Of a stretch of 31,343 nt of DNA, positions 1-8,049 are shown in pieces; the stretch's first letter is position 1, and each line of letters begins with the position of its first letter. Made by a program: the position numbers and the translations under genes. This DNA comes from an uncultured Ruthenibacterium sp. (lineage in GTDB: Bacteria > Bacillota > Clostridia > Oscillospirales > Ruminococcaceae). Under the pieces are notes generated by a model. It had not been told where the DNA came from. It searched no databases and saw only the letters and a list, made by a program, of their open reading frames with translations. The stretch covers positions 103,194-134,536 of the forward strand of contig CAJUMH010000002.1 in the NCBI GenBank assembly GCA_910587145.1, in the 5' to 3' direction.

Positions 1-2
1 TC

Positions 3-104
3 CGTAACTTTGGGCGCGCAGCTTTGTGCCCGCAACTTCGGGTACGCAGCTTTGGGCCTGCCGCTTTGTGCCCGCAACTTCGGGTACGCAGCTTTGGGCC
101 CGCA
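3..104. repeat. Nested 14-bp / 42-bp tandem repeat (left edge)
   Basis: Seven consecutive 14-bp units start at 3, 17, 31, 45, 59, 73 and 87, with consensus close to CGCAGCTTTGGGCC. Units alternate in type so that a higher-order 42-bp period appears: the block at 21-62 recurs at 63-104 with very few changes. The array ends about 50 bases before the first gene and may continue off the window. A reading frame runs through it, but it is out of keeping with the downstream protein family, so I treat it as non-coding. Confidence 0.9.
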
Positions 105-154
105 CAAAAATCGTTTATCCGCAAATTCTAAAGATAAAAAGGAGAGAGATTATT

Positions 155-1348
155 ATGGAAAAGGTACGTTTTGGTCTTATTGGCATCGGTGCGCAGGGCG
201 GCGCCTACGCCGGCTTTTTAACAGGCAAGGGCGGCTTCCCCGGCATGCCTACGCCGGAATGCCCCCCGCACTGCGCGCTGGGCGCTCTGTGCGACATCGA
301 CCCTGAGAAAGAAAAAATGTGCAAAGAGAAATATCCCGAGATCCCGTTCTACACCGATTGGAAGGAAATGGTCGCCTCCGGCAATGTGGACGCCGTCGTC
401 ACCACGGTGCCGCATTATCTGCACCACGAGATCGCCATCTATTGCCTGGAGCACGGCATGAACGTGCTGGTGGAAAAGCCCGCCGGCGTGCGCGGCAAGG
501 ACGTTTTGGCGATGAACAAGTGCGCCGCCGAGCATCCGGACGTTGCGTTCGGCATCATGTTCAACCAGCGCACGAATAAGCTGTACCAGAAGATCAAAGA
601 GATCGTCGCCTCCGGCGAGCTGGGACAGATCCGCCGCAGCCAGTGGATTATCAACACCTGGTGGCGTCCGGACAGCTACTATCAGCAGAGCGCGTGGCGC
701 GCCACGTGGGGCGGCGAAGGCGGCGGCGTCCTTGTGAACCAGGCTCCGCACCAGCTCGATCTGTGGCAGTGGATCTGCGGCGTCCCGACGAAGGTGTATT
801 CCAAGAACATCAACGGCTGCCACCGCGACATCGCCGTGGAGAACGACGTGACGATCATGGTGGAATTCCCGAACGGCGCAACGGGCAGCTTTATCACCTG
901 CACGCACGATGCCATCGGCACCGACCGTCTGGAGATCGACCTCGACGCCGGCAAGATCGTTGTGGACGGCAGCAAGACGGCCACGGTCTACCGCATGAAG
1001 CAGTCTGAAGACGAGATGAACAAGACGATGGACATGATGAAGGTTGCGATGCTGTCGCGCGGCAATTCCGCGGGCGGCGGCCTGTACGACGTGGAGACGT
1101 TCGAGAACGAGGACGGCTGGGGCTACCAGCACACCACCGTGATGGAGAACTTTGCCTGCCACATCATCGAGGGCACGCCGCTGCTGGCGCCGGGCTCCGA
1201 CGGCATCAACGGCGTGAACCTTGCCAACGCGTCGCAGCTGTCCGCTTGGACGGGCCGCGAGGTGGCAAACCCGGTCGATCCCGAGGAGTACGCCGCCGAG
1301 CTGAATAAGCGCATCGCTGCCGAGGGCAAATTCCCGGTGCGTGATTGA
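155..1348 (+). CDS. Gfo/Idh/MocA family oxidoreductase
   Basis: A 397-residue NAD(P)-dependent dehydrogenase of the Gfo/Idh/MocA family, which oxidises or reduces hydroxyl groups of sugars, inositols or uronates in the cytoplasm. The N-terminal Rossmann fold shows GLIGIGAQGG at residues 7-16. The family lysine is in EKP (K108), and the catalytic N-x3-H-x2-D pattern is N195, H199, D202. The frame is open further upstream through the left repeat, but ATG at 155 is chosen because AAGGAG lies just before it and the protein then starts directly at the Rossmann strand. It heads a same-strand series with a second family member, a TIM-barrel isomerase and uxaC. The exact substrate cannot be read from sequence. 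A tryptophan- and glycine-rich stretch before the active-site motif resembles members acting on glycosides, which is suggestive only. Confidence 0.93.
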   Translation: MEKVRFGLIGIGAQGGAYAGFLTGKGGFPGMPTPECPPHCALGALCDIDPEKEKMCKEKYPEIPFYTDWKEMVASGNVDAVVTTVPHYLHHEIAIYCLEHGMNVLVEKPAGVRGKDVLAMNKCAAEHPDVAFGIMFNQRTNKLYQKIKEIVASGELGQIRRSQWIINTWWRPDSYYQQSAWRATWGGEGGGVLVNQAPHQLDLWQWICGVPTKVYSKNINGCHRDIAVENDVTIMVEFPNGATGSFITCTHDAIGTDRLEIDLDAGKIVVDGSKTATVYRMKQSEDEMNKTMDMMKVAMLSRGNSAGGGLYDVETFENEDGWGYQHTTVMENFACHIIEGTPLLAPGSDGINGVNLANASQLSAWTGREVANPVDPEEYAAELNKRIAAEGKFPVRD

Positions 1349-1396
1349 CAGTACATCCATAGAGCTGATACAGAACCATTCTCCGGCGCGGGACGG

Positions 1397-1427
1397 CGGC
1401 AGGCGCATTTGCGCGCTGCGTCTGCCG
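1397..1427 (+). other. Intergenic hairpin between the two oxidoreductase genes
   Basis: An 11-bp stem (1397-1407 with 1417-1427, one G-U pair) encloses a 9-base loop. No T-run follows, so it is more likely an mRNA-processing or stability element, or a read-through attenuator, than a full terminator. The following gene has its own AAGGAG site. Confidence 0.5.
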
Positions 1428-1491
1428 GGCCCTTCGGTGGGCATGGCGCGCAGCGGCCCGCCCCCGCGCCGAGGATAAGGAGTGAACCGCG

Positions 1492-2493
1492 ATGAAAAAA
1501 GCAGCGATCATCGGTTTCGGCACGATCGCGCCGGTACATCTGGCCGCGATCCGGTCGAACCCGGAAATCGAGCTGTGCGCCGTGTGCGACACAAACGAGG
1601 CCGTCAGGATATCCGTACCCGAGGGCGTGCCGTTTTATACGGATTATAAGGCTCTGTGCGCACAGGCAAAGCCCGACTGCGTACATATCTGCCTGCCGCA
1701 TTACCTGCATTTCCCGGTGAGCCAATATTTTGCCGAGCAGGGCGTGCATGTGTTTTGCGAAAAGCCCGTGGCGCTTACGCCAAAACAGGCGGAGGAATTT
1801 GCGGCGCTGGAGGCTGCGCATCCCGAGATTAAGATGGGCATTTGCCTGCAGAACCGTTTGAACGAGACGACCGAAATGCTGCGGCAGCTGCTGCAGAGCG
1901 GCGAGTACGGCAAGGTGATCGGCTGCCGCGGCTTTGTGCCTTGGCAGCGCACGAAGAGCTATTACGAGGAACAGCCCTGGCGCGGCCAGATGCAGTACGC
2001 GGGCGGCGGCTGCATGATCAACCAGAGCGTGCACACGCTGGATCTTCTGTATTATTTGTGCGGCGATATCACGCGCTTACACGCCACGGTGGACCAGTTG
2101 CTGGAATACGGCGTTGAGGTGGAAGATACCGTGGTCGCGCGTTTGGAGTTTGCAAACGGCGCGAACGGCGTGTTCTTTGCCACAAACGCCAACTATACAA
2201 ACGAGAGCGTCCAGATCCGCGTTGCCGCGGAAAAGGCCGTGTTCCACATTGAGGACGACGTATTGACGCGCATTTTGCCGGACGGCAGCCGTGAAAAGCT
2301 GTGCGAAAACGAAAAAATGCCGGGTGCAAAGTTCTATTTCGGCGCGTCGCATTCCAAGCTGATTGCAAAATTCTACCGCGCCGTGGAACAGAACACGGAC
2401 GATTATATCCATGTGCGCGACGCCGTGATGAGCATCCGGCTGATCGACGCCATCTGCCGCTCCGAAAAGGCCGGTGCGGCCGTGACACTGTAA
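1492..2493 (+). CDS. Gfo/Idh/MocA family oxidoreductase (second)
   Basis: A 333-residue member of the same NAD(P)-dependent sugar dehydrogenase family as the gene upstream, but clearly diverged from it and about 60 residues shorter. The Rossmann motif AIIGFGTIAP begins at residue 5. The EKP lysine is K91, and N177, H181 and D184 form the active-site pattern. The start ATG follows AAGGAG with good spacing. Two paired Gfo/Idh enzymes beside a TIM-barrel isomerase are a recurrent arrangement in inositol, uronate and 3-keto-glycoside catabolism, where one may oxidise and the other reduce. Which reaction applies here is inference. Confidence 0.93.
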   Translation: MKKAAIIGFGTIAPVHLAAIRSNPEIELCAVCDTNEAVRISVPEGVPFYTDYKALCAQAKPDCVHICLPHYLHFPVSQYFAEQGVHVFCEKPVALTPKQAEEFAALEAAHPEIKMGICLQNRLNETTEMLRQLLQSGEYGKVIGCRGFVPWQRTKSYYEEQPWRGQMQYAGGGCMINQSVHTLDLLYYLCGDITRLHATVDQLLEYGVEVEDTVVARLEFANGANGVFFATNANYTNESVQIRVAAEKAVFHIEDDVLTRILPDGSREKLCENEKMPGAKFYFGASHSKLIAKFYRAVEQNTDDYIHVRDAVMSIRLIDAICRSEKAGAAVTL

Positions 2494-2534
2494 GCGTCCG
2501 GCGCAGCTGCGCTTTTGCTTGCGGCAAAAAAGAA

Positions 2535-2564
2535 AAAGCGCCTTTTCCCAAAGCGTCTTTTCCG
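2535..2564. repeat. 15-bp direct duplication upstream of the isomerase gene
   Basis: Two adjacent 15-base units with consensus AAAGCGyCTTTTCC occupy 2535-2549 and 2550-2564 and differ at two positions. They lie in the leader about 40 bases before the next start codon. Function unknown; possibly slippage. Confidence 0.6.
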
Positions 2565-2604
2565 AGAGGAACAAAAAACTTCAGAACAAAAGGAGAACGA
2601 TATT

Positions 2605-3492
2605 ATGGCTCAAAAAGGTTTGATCGGCGTTCAGATGAGTACCATCGCCCCTGCAAAAATGCCTAAATTCGACGCGTTTGAATCCATGCAGAAACTCACG
2701 GAGATCGGCTATCACTGCATCGAGATCTCTCAGGTGCCTATGACGGCGGAGAACGTTGCCGGCTTCCGCAGATCCATCGACGAGCTCGGCATGAACGTAT
2801 CGTCCTGCACGGCCTCTGTCGCGCCGATGGTGCCCGGCATGCCCGGCGAGTATCTGTGCGAGCCGGAAGATTTTAAGAAGATCGTGGACGATTGCAAGGC
2901 GCTGGATTGCGATATGCTGCGCATTGGCATGCTGCCGATGACCTGCATGGGCAGCTATGAAAAGACGATGAATTTTGCCAAACAGGCAGACGAGATCGCG
3001 GCGAAGCTGAAGGAAGAGGGCATCGATCTCTATTATCACAACCATCATATCGAGTTTGTAAAGTACGACGGCAAATACCTTTTGGACATCATCAAGGATA
3101 ACGCCCCGAACATCGGCTTTGAGCTGGATACGCACTGGATCCACTTCGGCGGCGAGGATCCCGTTTCGTTCATCAAAAGGTACGCGGGCCGCATCCGTCT
3201 TCTGCACCTGAAGGATTACCGCATCGGCGAGATGCAGGTTCCCGAGGGCGGCATCGACGTATCCAACCGTGAGGCGATGATGAAATTTATGGGCGGCTTT
3301 AAGAGCGTGGTGCAGTTCGCCGAGGTGGGCGAGGGCACGCTGCCCATCAAGGCCTGCATCGAGGCCGGCCTTGCCGGCGGCGCGGAGTACTTCCTCGTTG
3401 AGCAGGACGATTGCTATGGCCGCGATCCGTTCGAGAGCCTGAAGATCAGCCACGACAACCTCGTAAAGCTGGGCTTTGGCGATTGGTTCTGA
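2605..3492 (+). CDS. Sugar phosphate isomerase/epimerase-like TIM barrel (AP_endonuc_2 fold)
   Basis: A 295-residue protein of the xylose-isomerase-like TIM-barrel family that includes inosose dehydratase, hydroxypyruvate isomerase, ketose epimerases and some keto-glycoside-processing enzymes. Candidate metal ligands occur in the expected order: E150 in HNHHIE, E173/D175/H177 in GFELDTHWIH, H201 in LHLKD and E240 in VVQFAE. ATG at 2605 is chosen because AAAGGAG sits 8-10 bases upstream; an upstream in-frame extension runs through a repeat and a lysine-rich stretch and looks non-coding. It follows two Gfo/Idh oxidoreductases and precedes uxaC, so it probably isomerises or epimerises their product. 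The family is too broad to name the substrate. Confidence 0.88.
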   Translation: MAQKGLIGVQMSTIAPAKMPKFDAFESMQKLTEIGYHCIEISQVPMTAENVAGFRRSIDELGMNVSSCTASVAPMVPGMPGEYLCEPEDFKKIVDDCKALDCDMLRIGMLPMTCMGSYEKTMNFAKQADEIAAKLKEEGIDLYYHNHHIEFVKYDGKYLLDIIKDNAPNIGFELDTHWIHFGGEDPVSFIKRYAGRIRLLHLKDYRIGEMQVPEGGIDVSNREAMMKFMGGFKSVVQFAEVGEGTLPIKACIEAGLAGGAEYFLVEQDDCYGRDPFESLKISHDNLVKLGFGDWF

Positions 3493-3524
3493 TCCCGGGC
3501 CGCTTTGGCAACAAAAACAGGAGC

Positions 3525-3580
3525 GCCCCCGGCTGCCGGTACGCCTGCCTTGCGGCCGGCGCGGCGGCCGGGGGCCTTTT
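3525..3580 (+). terminator. GC-rich hairpin with T-run upstream of uxaC
   Basis: Positions 3525-3538 pair with 3562-3575 in a 14-bp stem with one G-T pair (outer arm GCCCCCGGC/GCCGGGGGC), followed by CCTTTT. It ends 10-15 bases before the uxaC ribosome site, so it would act as an attenuator or partial terminator separating uxaC from the three upstream genes. Confidence 0.7.
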
Positions 3581-3605
3581 AAATACCGATAGGAGGTAGA
3601 TTCCC

Positions 3606-5009
3606 ATGAAACAGTTTATGGATCAGGATTTCCTGCTTTCCACGCCCACAGCGCAAAAGCTGTATCACGATTACGCGGCGGAGATGCCCATCATCGATTA
3701 CCATTGCCATGTGAGCCCGCAGGAGATTTTTGAAGATCGCCGGTTTGAAAACATCACGCAGGTGTGGCTTGGCGGCGACCATTATAAATGGCGCGTGATG
3801 CGCTCGAACGGCGTAGAGGAAAAATACATTACGGGCGATGCTTCCGACCGTGAAAAATTCCAGAAATTCGCCGAGGCGCTGCCCCTTGCCATTGGCAACC
3901 CCATGTATCACTGGTGCCATCTGGAGCTGAAAAAGTATTTCGGCTATACCGGCACGCTGAACGGCGAGACGGCCGAAGAGGTGTGGAACCTGTGCAATCA
4001 AAAGCTGCAGGAGCCGGGCATGAGCGTGCGCGGCCTAATCGCGCAGAGCAATGTTGCGTTTGTGGGCACCACGGACGATCCCATTGATTCGCTGGAATGG
4101 CATCAGAAGATCGCGGCCGACGATTCCATCAAAACGATTGTCGCGCCGTCGTTCCGCCCGGATAAGGCCGTCAACATCGATAAGGCCGGCTGGAAGGACT
4201 ACATCGAAAAGCTCGGCGCGGTGTGCGGCTACGCCATCACCGACAGCGCCGCGCTGGAAAAAGCGCTGGGCGAGCGCATCGCGCACTTCAATGCCGCCGG
4301 CTGCCGCGCCTCCGACCACGGCCTGGACTACGTTGCATATCGTCCGGCGGACAGGGCCGCCGTGGACGCTGTGTTTGCCAAGGGCATGCGCGGCGAGATC
4401 CCCACCGCGGAAGAGGCCGAGATCTTTAAAACGCAGCTGGTGCTGTTCTGCGCGCGCGAATACGCCAAACGCGGCTGGGTAATGCAGATGCATTATAACT
4501 GCCTGCGCAACCCCAACAAGAGGATGTTTGCAGAGCTTGGTCCCGATACCGGCTACGACGTGATCAACACCGTCAACTGCGGCGAGGCCGTTGCCGGCCT
4601 GCTGAACGCGCTGGAAGAGACGGGCGAGCTGCCCCGCACCATTCTGTACAGCCTGAATCCCGCGGACAACCAGCTGCTGGATACCATTCTTGGCGCGTTC
4701 CAGGGAACGGAGGTTCCGGGCAAGGTCCAGCACGGCAGCGCGTGGTGGTTCAACGATACCAAAACGGGCATGACAGAGCAGATGACCAGCCTTGCGAACC
4801 TGGGCTTGCTGGGCAACTTTGTGGGGATGCTCACCGACAGCCGCAGCTTTTTAAGCTATACGCGCCACGAATATTTCCGCCGCATTCTGTGCGATCTGCT
4901 TGGCAAATGGGTGGAAAACGGCGAGTATCCCGCCGATATGGCCATGCTGGAAAAGATTGTGCGAGGCATAAGCTACAACAACGCCGCCCGCTATTTCGGC
5001 ATTGAATAA
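3606..5009 (+). CDS. uxaC: Uronate isomerase (glucuronate/galacturonate isomerase)
   Basis: A 467-residue uronate isomerase, the usual length for UxaC. It converts D-glucuronate to D-fructuronate or D-galacturonate to D-tagaturonate as the first cytoplasmic step of uronate catabolism. The N-terminal metal-binding H-x-H is H33/H35 in DYHCHVSPQE, and the amidohydrolase-type fold continues through conserved stretches such as GWVMQMHYN and LTDSRSFLSY. The start is fixed by AGGAGG at 3591-3596. No mannonate/altronate reductase or dehydratase gene of the classical pathway lies in the window, so later steps are encoded elsewhere or are replaced by the upstream Gfo/Idh enzymes (inference). Confidence 0.97.
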   Translation: MKQFMDQDFLLSTPTAQKLYHDYAAEMPIIDYHCHVSPQEIFEDRRFENITQVWLGGDHYKWRVMRSNGVEEKYITGDASDREKFQKFAEALPLAIGNPMYHWCHLELKKYFGYTGTLNGETAEEVWNLCNQKLQEPGMSVRGLIAQSNVAFVGTTDDPIDSLEWHQKIAADDSIKTIVAPSFRPDKAVNIDKAGWKDYIEKLGAVCGYAITDSAALEKALGERIAHFNAAGCRASDHGLDYVAYRPADRAAVDAVFAKGMRGEIPTAEEAEIFKTQLVLFCAREYAKRGWVMQMHYNCLRNPNKRMFAELGPDTGYDVINTVNCGEAVAGLLNALEETGELPRTILYSLNPADNQLLDTILGAFQGTEVPGKVQHGSAWWFNDTKTGMTEQMTSLANLGLLGNFVGMLTDSRSFLSYTRHEYFRRILCDLLGKWVENGEYPADMAMLEKIVRGISYNNAARYFGIE

Positions 5010-5028
5010 TTTTTCTGTCCGCAGAGGT

Positions 5029-5085
5029 GCTTGCATACCCGGCTGCGGTTTGCTGCACAGGTTCGTGCATGCAAGCATGGTTTTT
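5029..5085 (+). repeat. Intergenic hairpin element, copy A
   Basis: Twenty bases after the uxaC stop, GCTTGCAT (5029-5036) pairs with ATGCAAGC (5069-5076), followed by ATGG and a T-run. The core CGTGCATGCAAGCATG and the CCCGGC after the left arm recur at 16262-16310 in the same position relative to a gene end. Paired positions differ compatibly between the copies. It is either a dispersed structured repeat or a shared terminator family. Confidence 0.6.
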
Positions 5086-5107
5086 CCCCTTTTTTGGCAA
5101 TCTGATG

Positions 5108-5143
5108 GCGCGCTGCAAATCTTCTTTGCAGCGCGCTTTTTTT
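5108..5143 (+). terminator. Intrinsic terminator downstream of uxaC
   Basis: A perfect 12-bp stem (GCGCGCTGCAAA with TTTGCAGCGCGC), a 5-base loop and seven Ts. It ends the uxaC transcription unit. Confidence 0.92.
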
Positions 5144-5198
5144 GGCAAAAAACTGGCGCAGTGGATCCCGGCTTAAAGGGGCTGCTTTGTTTTTTAGG

Positions 5199-5229
5199 AA
5201 GCCGCCCGTAAATCGGCCGGGCTTTTTTT
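5199..5229 (+). terminator. Second, imperfect terminator-like hairpin
   Basis: An imperfect GC-rich hairpin (AAGCC...GGCTT arms with internal bulges) followed by seven Ts, about 60 bases after the strong terminator. The next 190 bases up to the lipoprotein gene are AT-rich and hold TACTAT boxes at 5304-5309 and 5338-5343 without a good -35. This would fit an activator-dependent promoter, for instance one driven by a YesN-type regulator (inference). Confidence 0.55.
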
Positions 5230-5425
5230 ATTGAAAAAAAGCGTCCGCCGCCGCGCTGCTTGTCGAAATATATAAAAAAATAGGCGCTATTCTAAAATTT
5301 CTGTACTATAAAGAGGAAGAAAAATTCGATATGCTAATACTATAAGAGCGGGGCGCCTGCAAAAACAGGGGGCATCCCCGCAAGAAGAGCGGGATATCCG
5401 CAAAACAAAAAGGAGCTTGAGCAAG

Positions 5426-6463
5426 ATGAAAAAGATGTTGGCAGTATTTCTTGTGGCCGTTCTGGTTCTTGGCCTTGTGGGATGCTCCGGCACGCCGGCA
5501 GCTTCGTCGGGCACGCCGAACGCCTCCTCCGGCACACCGGATGCCGCTTCCGATACGCCGGATGCTTCCGCCTCTGCGCCCGCGCAGCCGGAGAGCGGCC
5601 GGAAAAAGGTAGGCATGTGCGCCGCCAGCCTCTCGTTCGATTTCCAGATCCAGATGAGCAACGGCATCGAGCGCGCCGCAAAAGAGAACGGATACGAGTA
5701 CACCGTCTATGATTACGATTTCGATTCCGAGAAAATGCTCAGCGGCCTGGATACGCTGGCGGCCTCGGACGTGGGCGCCATGTACGGTCTGTTCCTTGCG
5801 CCGGAATCGGCAACGGCCTTTATGAAGGATCATCCCGAGATCGGCGTGCTGACACAGGGCGAGGTTGTGGAAGGCGCGCTGGCCGGAACCATCAATGACT
5901 ATGTCACGCTGGGCGAGCAGTTTGTAGAGGCGCTGGACGCTTTTGTAAAGGAAAACAACATCACCTCCGGCGATATCGCCGCGCTGTGGCTGGAAACCTG
6001 CGAAAACGAGGACAGTGAGTACTTTGCCGCGAAAGAACAGATCAAGGATGTGATCGAGGCCTGGTGCGAGGGCAAGGATTTCCACGTTGTAAGCGAATAC
6101 TATCCGAAGGACAACGAGGAGGCCGCCAACGTCACCATGCAGATTATGAACGCATCGCCGAACGTGCGCTTCTTCTTCTGCTTCAACAACGGCTATGCCA
6201 TTGCCGCGGCAAACGAGATCGGCTCTGCAAAATCGGATGTGAGCGAGTATTTTGTGTTTTCCAGCGAGGGCGACACGGAATCGTTCCGTCTGATCGCCGA
6301 GAACAAGAGCGCCTATCGCGCCTGCGCCTATATGGATATTGAAGAATCCGGCTATCAGGTAGGCATGCAGCTCATCAACTTTATCGAGAACGGCAAAATG
6401 GAAAACGTGGTTGTAACAAAGGATCTTGTAACAGGCGCCAACGTGCAGGACTATATGGAGTGA
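5426..6463 (+). CDS. Sugar ABC transporter substrate-binding lipoprotein (RbsB-like, Peripla_BP_4)
   Basis: A 345-residue binding protein for a ribose/galactose-type (CUT2) importer. It has a lipoprotein signal peptide with lipobox LVGC (C20), a low-complexity linker, then a periplasmic-binding fold starting KKVGMCAASLSF and containing a mobile-ligand region FFFCFNNGYAIAAANEI. The linker holds four tandem seven-residue units (GTPAASS, GTPNASS, GTPDAAS, DTPDASA; bases 5489-5572). ATG at 5426 is chosen over an in-frame TTG at 5417 because AGGAG at 5411-5415 is 10 bases from the ATG but only 1 base from the TTG. It heads the operon with the ATPase, permease, lactonase and GH3 genes. The binding fold resembles pentose/hexose or inositol binders; ligand unknown. 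Confidence 0.93.
   Translation: MKKMLAVFLVAVLVLGLVGCSGTPAASSGTPNASSGTPDAASDTPDASASAPAQPESGRKKVGMCAASLSFDFQIQMSNGIERAAKENGYEYTVYDYDFDSEKMLSGLDTLAASDVGAMYGLFLAPESATAFMKDHPEIGVLTQGEVVEGALAGTINDYVTLGEQFVEALDAFVKENNITSGDIAALWLETCENEDSEYFAAKEQIKDVIEAWCEGKDFHVVSEYYPKDNEEAANVTMQIMNASPNVRFFFCFNNGYAIAAANEIGSAKSDVSEYFVFSSEGDTESFRLIAENKSAYRACAYMDIEESGYQVGMQLINFIENGKMENVVVTKDLVTGANVQDYME
5489..5572. repeat. 21-bp coding tandem repeat (four units) in lipoprotein linker
   Basis: Four in-frame 21-base units encode G/D-T-P-x-A-x-S/A heptads directly after the lipidated cysteine. Such flexible linkers tether binding proteins away from the membrane, and the copy number may vary between strains. Confidence 0.85.
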
Positions 6464-6497
6464 TCCCGAAAAAACAGCAAACAGAACCGGCAGCGGT

Positions 6498-6525
6498 GTC
6501 CGGGCGCGGAAGAACGCGCCCGGAC
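6498..6525 (+). other. Strong hairpin between binding-protein and ATPase genes
   Basis: A perfect 11-bp GC stem (GTCCGGGCGCG with CGCGCCCGGAC) around a 6-base loop and followed by only CTTTG. In importer operons such a structure commonly gives partial termination or protects the upstream mRNA, so that binding protein exceeds membrane components. Confidence 0.7.
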
Positions 6526-6547
6526 CTTTGCCATAAGAGGTGAAAAC

Positions 6548-8035
6548 ATGGACAAGACCGTTTTATCGTTTCACGGGATCGGAAAATCGTTTCCCGGCGT
6601 GCAGGCGCTGCAGGATATCAGCTTTTCGCTGCACGAGGGCGAGGTGCTTGCGCTGCTGGGAGAAAACGGCGCGGGAAAATCCACGCTTGTAAAGTGCCTC
6701 ACCGGCGCGAATGTGCCCGACGAGGGCATGATCGAACTGTTCGGAAAAACCTACCGCAGTATTGATCCCATCACCTCCCGCAGGTGCGGCGTCAGCGCCG
6801 TGTATCAGGAATTCAATCTGGTGCCGGAGCTGCCCATTGTGGAAAACGTGTTTATGGGCAACAACCCCGGCAACGGCGTGATCGTGGATTATCCGCAGAT
6901 GCTGCGCCGCAGCAAAGAGGTTTTCGATTCGTTCGGGCTTGACATCGACCCCACCGCGAATGTCGGCACGCTTTCTCCCGCGATGATGCAGATAGTGGAG
7001 GTGGCCAAGGCGATTTTGCTGAATGTTCGGCTTTTGATCCTGGACGAGCCGACCGCGCCGCTTACGGTAAAGGAGACGGAGATCCTGTTTCGCATCATCC
7101 GCGATCTGAAGGCGAAGGGCGTTGCGGTGATTTATATCTCGCACCGCATGGAGGAAATTTTCGAGATCTGTGACCGCGCCGTGATTATGCGGGACGGCCG
7201 CAAGGTGGGCGAGACGCTCATTCGCGATACCTCCCGCGCCGAGCTCATCCGGCTGATGATCGGACGGGAGCTGACAAGCTATTATCCCGAACACGAAAGT
7301 GCGGCGGGCGACGAGGTGGTTTTGCAGGTGCAGGGGCTTTGCGGCAACGGCGTGCGCGACGTTTCGTTCCGGCTGCACCGGGGCGAGATCCTGGGCGTGG
7401 CCGGCCTGGTGGGCGCGGGGCGCACCGAGCTGATGACGCTTTTGTTCTGCGATGCAAAGCGCGAGAGCGGCAGCGTGCTGCTGCACGGAAAAGAATTTTG
7501 CGGCCGCCGCCCGTGGCACGCCATTGCCAACGGCATTGCCTATTTGCCCGAAGACCGCAAGCGCCTTGGCCTTTTAATGGACAAAAGCGTTGCCGCCAAT
7601 ACAACGCTGGCCAGCATAAAAAAATATTGCCGCTTTGGTGTGATCGACCGAAAAAAAGAGCTGGAGCGCATCCGCGGCTACTGCGACGCGCTGGAGATCA
7701 AAACGGCCGGCTACGACAAAGAGGTGCAGTACCTCAGCGGCGGCAACCAGCAAAAGGTGATTGTGGGCAAATGGCTGGATACGGACAGCGAGATCATTAT
7801 TTTCGACGAGCCGACACGAGGCATCGACGTGGGGACCAAGCACGAGATCTATGCCATCATCGACAGGCTGGCCGACGAGGGACGCTCGGTCCTGATGGTA
7901 TCCTCGGAATTTGAAGAGCTGATGGGCGTGGCCGACCGCATTCTTGTTATGGCGGAGGGCACGCTGGTGGGCAGCGTGGAAAAACCGGATTTCAACAAAG
8001 AGCGGCTGCTGGATCTGGCGTCCGGCAGCCGGTAA
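6548..8035 (+). CDS. Sugar ABC transporter ATP-binding protein (RbsA/MglA-type tandem ATPase)
   Basis: A 495-residue protein with two fused ABC domains, typical for CUT2 importers, working at the inner face of the membrane with the permease encoded next. Domain 1 is complete in Walker A (GENGAGKST, residues 38-46), has the RbsA-like signature LSPAMMQ and Walker B LILDEPT (D166). Domain 2 has the usual variant Walker A (GLVGAGRTE), an intact signature LSGGN (396-400) and Walker B FDEPT (D420). The asymmetry is normal for RbsA. AAGAGG lies upstream of the ATG. It serves as an internal reference for the degenerate homologue encoded at 14763-16172, whose motif positions coincide almost residue for residue. 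Confidence 0.96.
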   Translation: MDKTVLSFHGIGKSFPGVQALQDISFSLHEGEVLALLGENGAGKSTLVKCLTGANVPDEGMIELFGKTYRSIDPITSRRCGVSAVYQEFNLVPELPIVENVFMGNNPGNGVIVDYPQMLRRSKEVFDSFGLDIDPTANVGTLSPAMMQIVEVAKAILLNVRLLILDEPTAPLTVKETEILFRIIRDLKAKGVAVIYISHRMEEIFEICDRAVIMRDGRKVGETLIRDTSRAELIRLMIGRELTSYYPEHESAAGDEVVLQVQGLCGNGVRDVSFRLHRGEILGVAGLVGAGRTELMTLLFCDAKRESGSVLLHGKEFCGRRPWHAIANGIAYLPEDRKRLGLLMDKSVAANTTLASIKKYCRFGVIDRKKELERIRGYCDALEIKTAGYDKEVQYLSGGNQQKVIVGKWLDTDSEIIIFDEPTRGIDVGTKHEIYAIIDRLADEGRSVLMVSSEFEELMGVADRILVMAEGTLVGSVEKPDFNKERLLDLASGSR

Positions 8036-8049
8036 AAGCGGGGGACAGG

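Noticed and set aside
218..1444. Long minus-strand frame opposite the first oxidoreductase, and similar long antisense frames under most genes
   Set aside because: These are shadows caused by GC-rich codon use; the sense frames carry complete family motifs and ribosome sites.
5417..5425. TTG start for the ribose-type binding lipoprotein
   Set aside because: AGGAG ends only one base before this TTG; ATG 5426 has normal spacing and begins a standard signal peptide.
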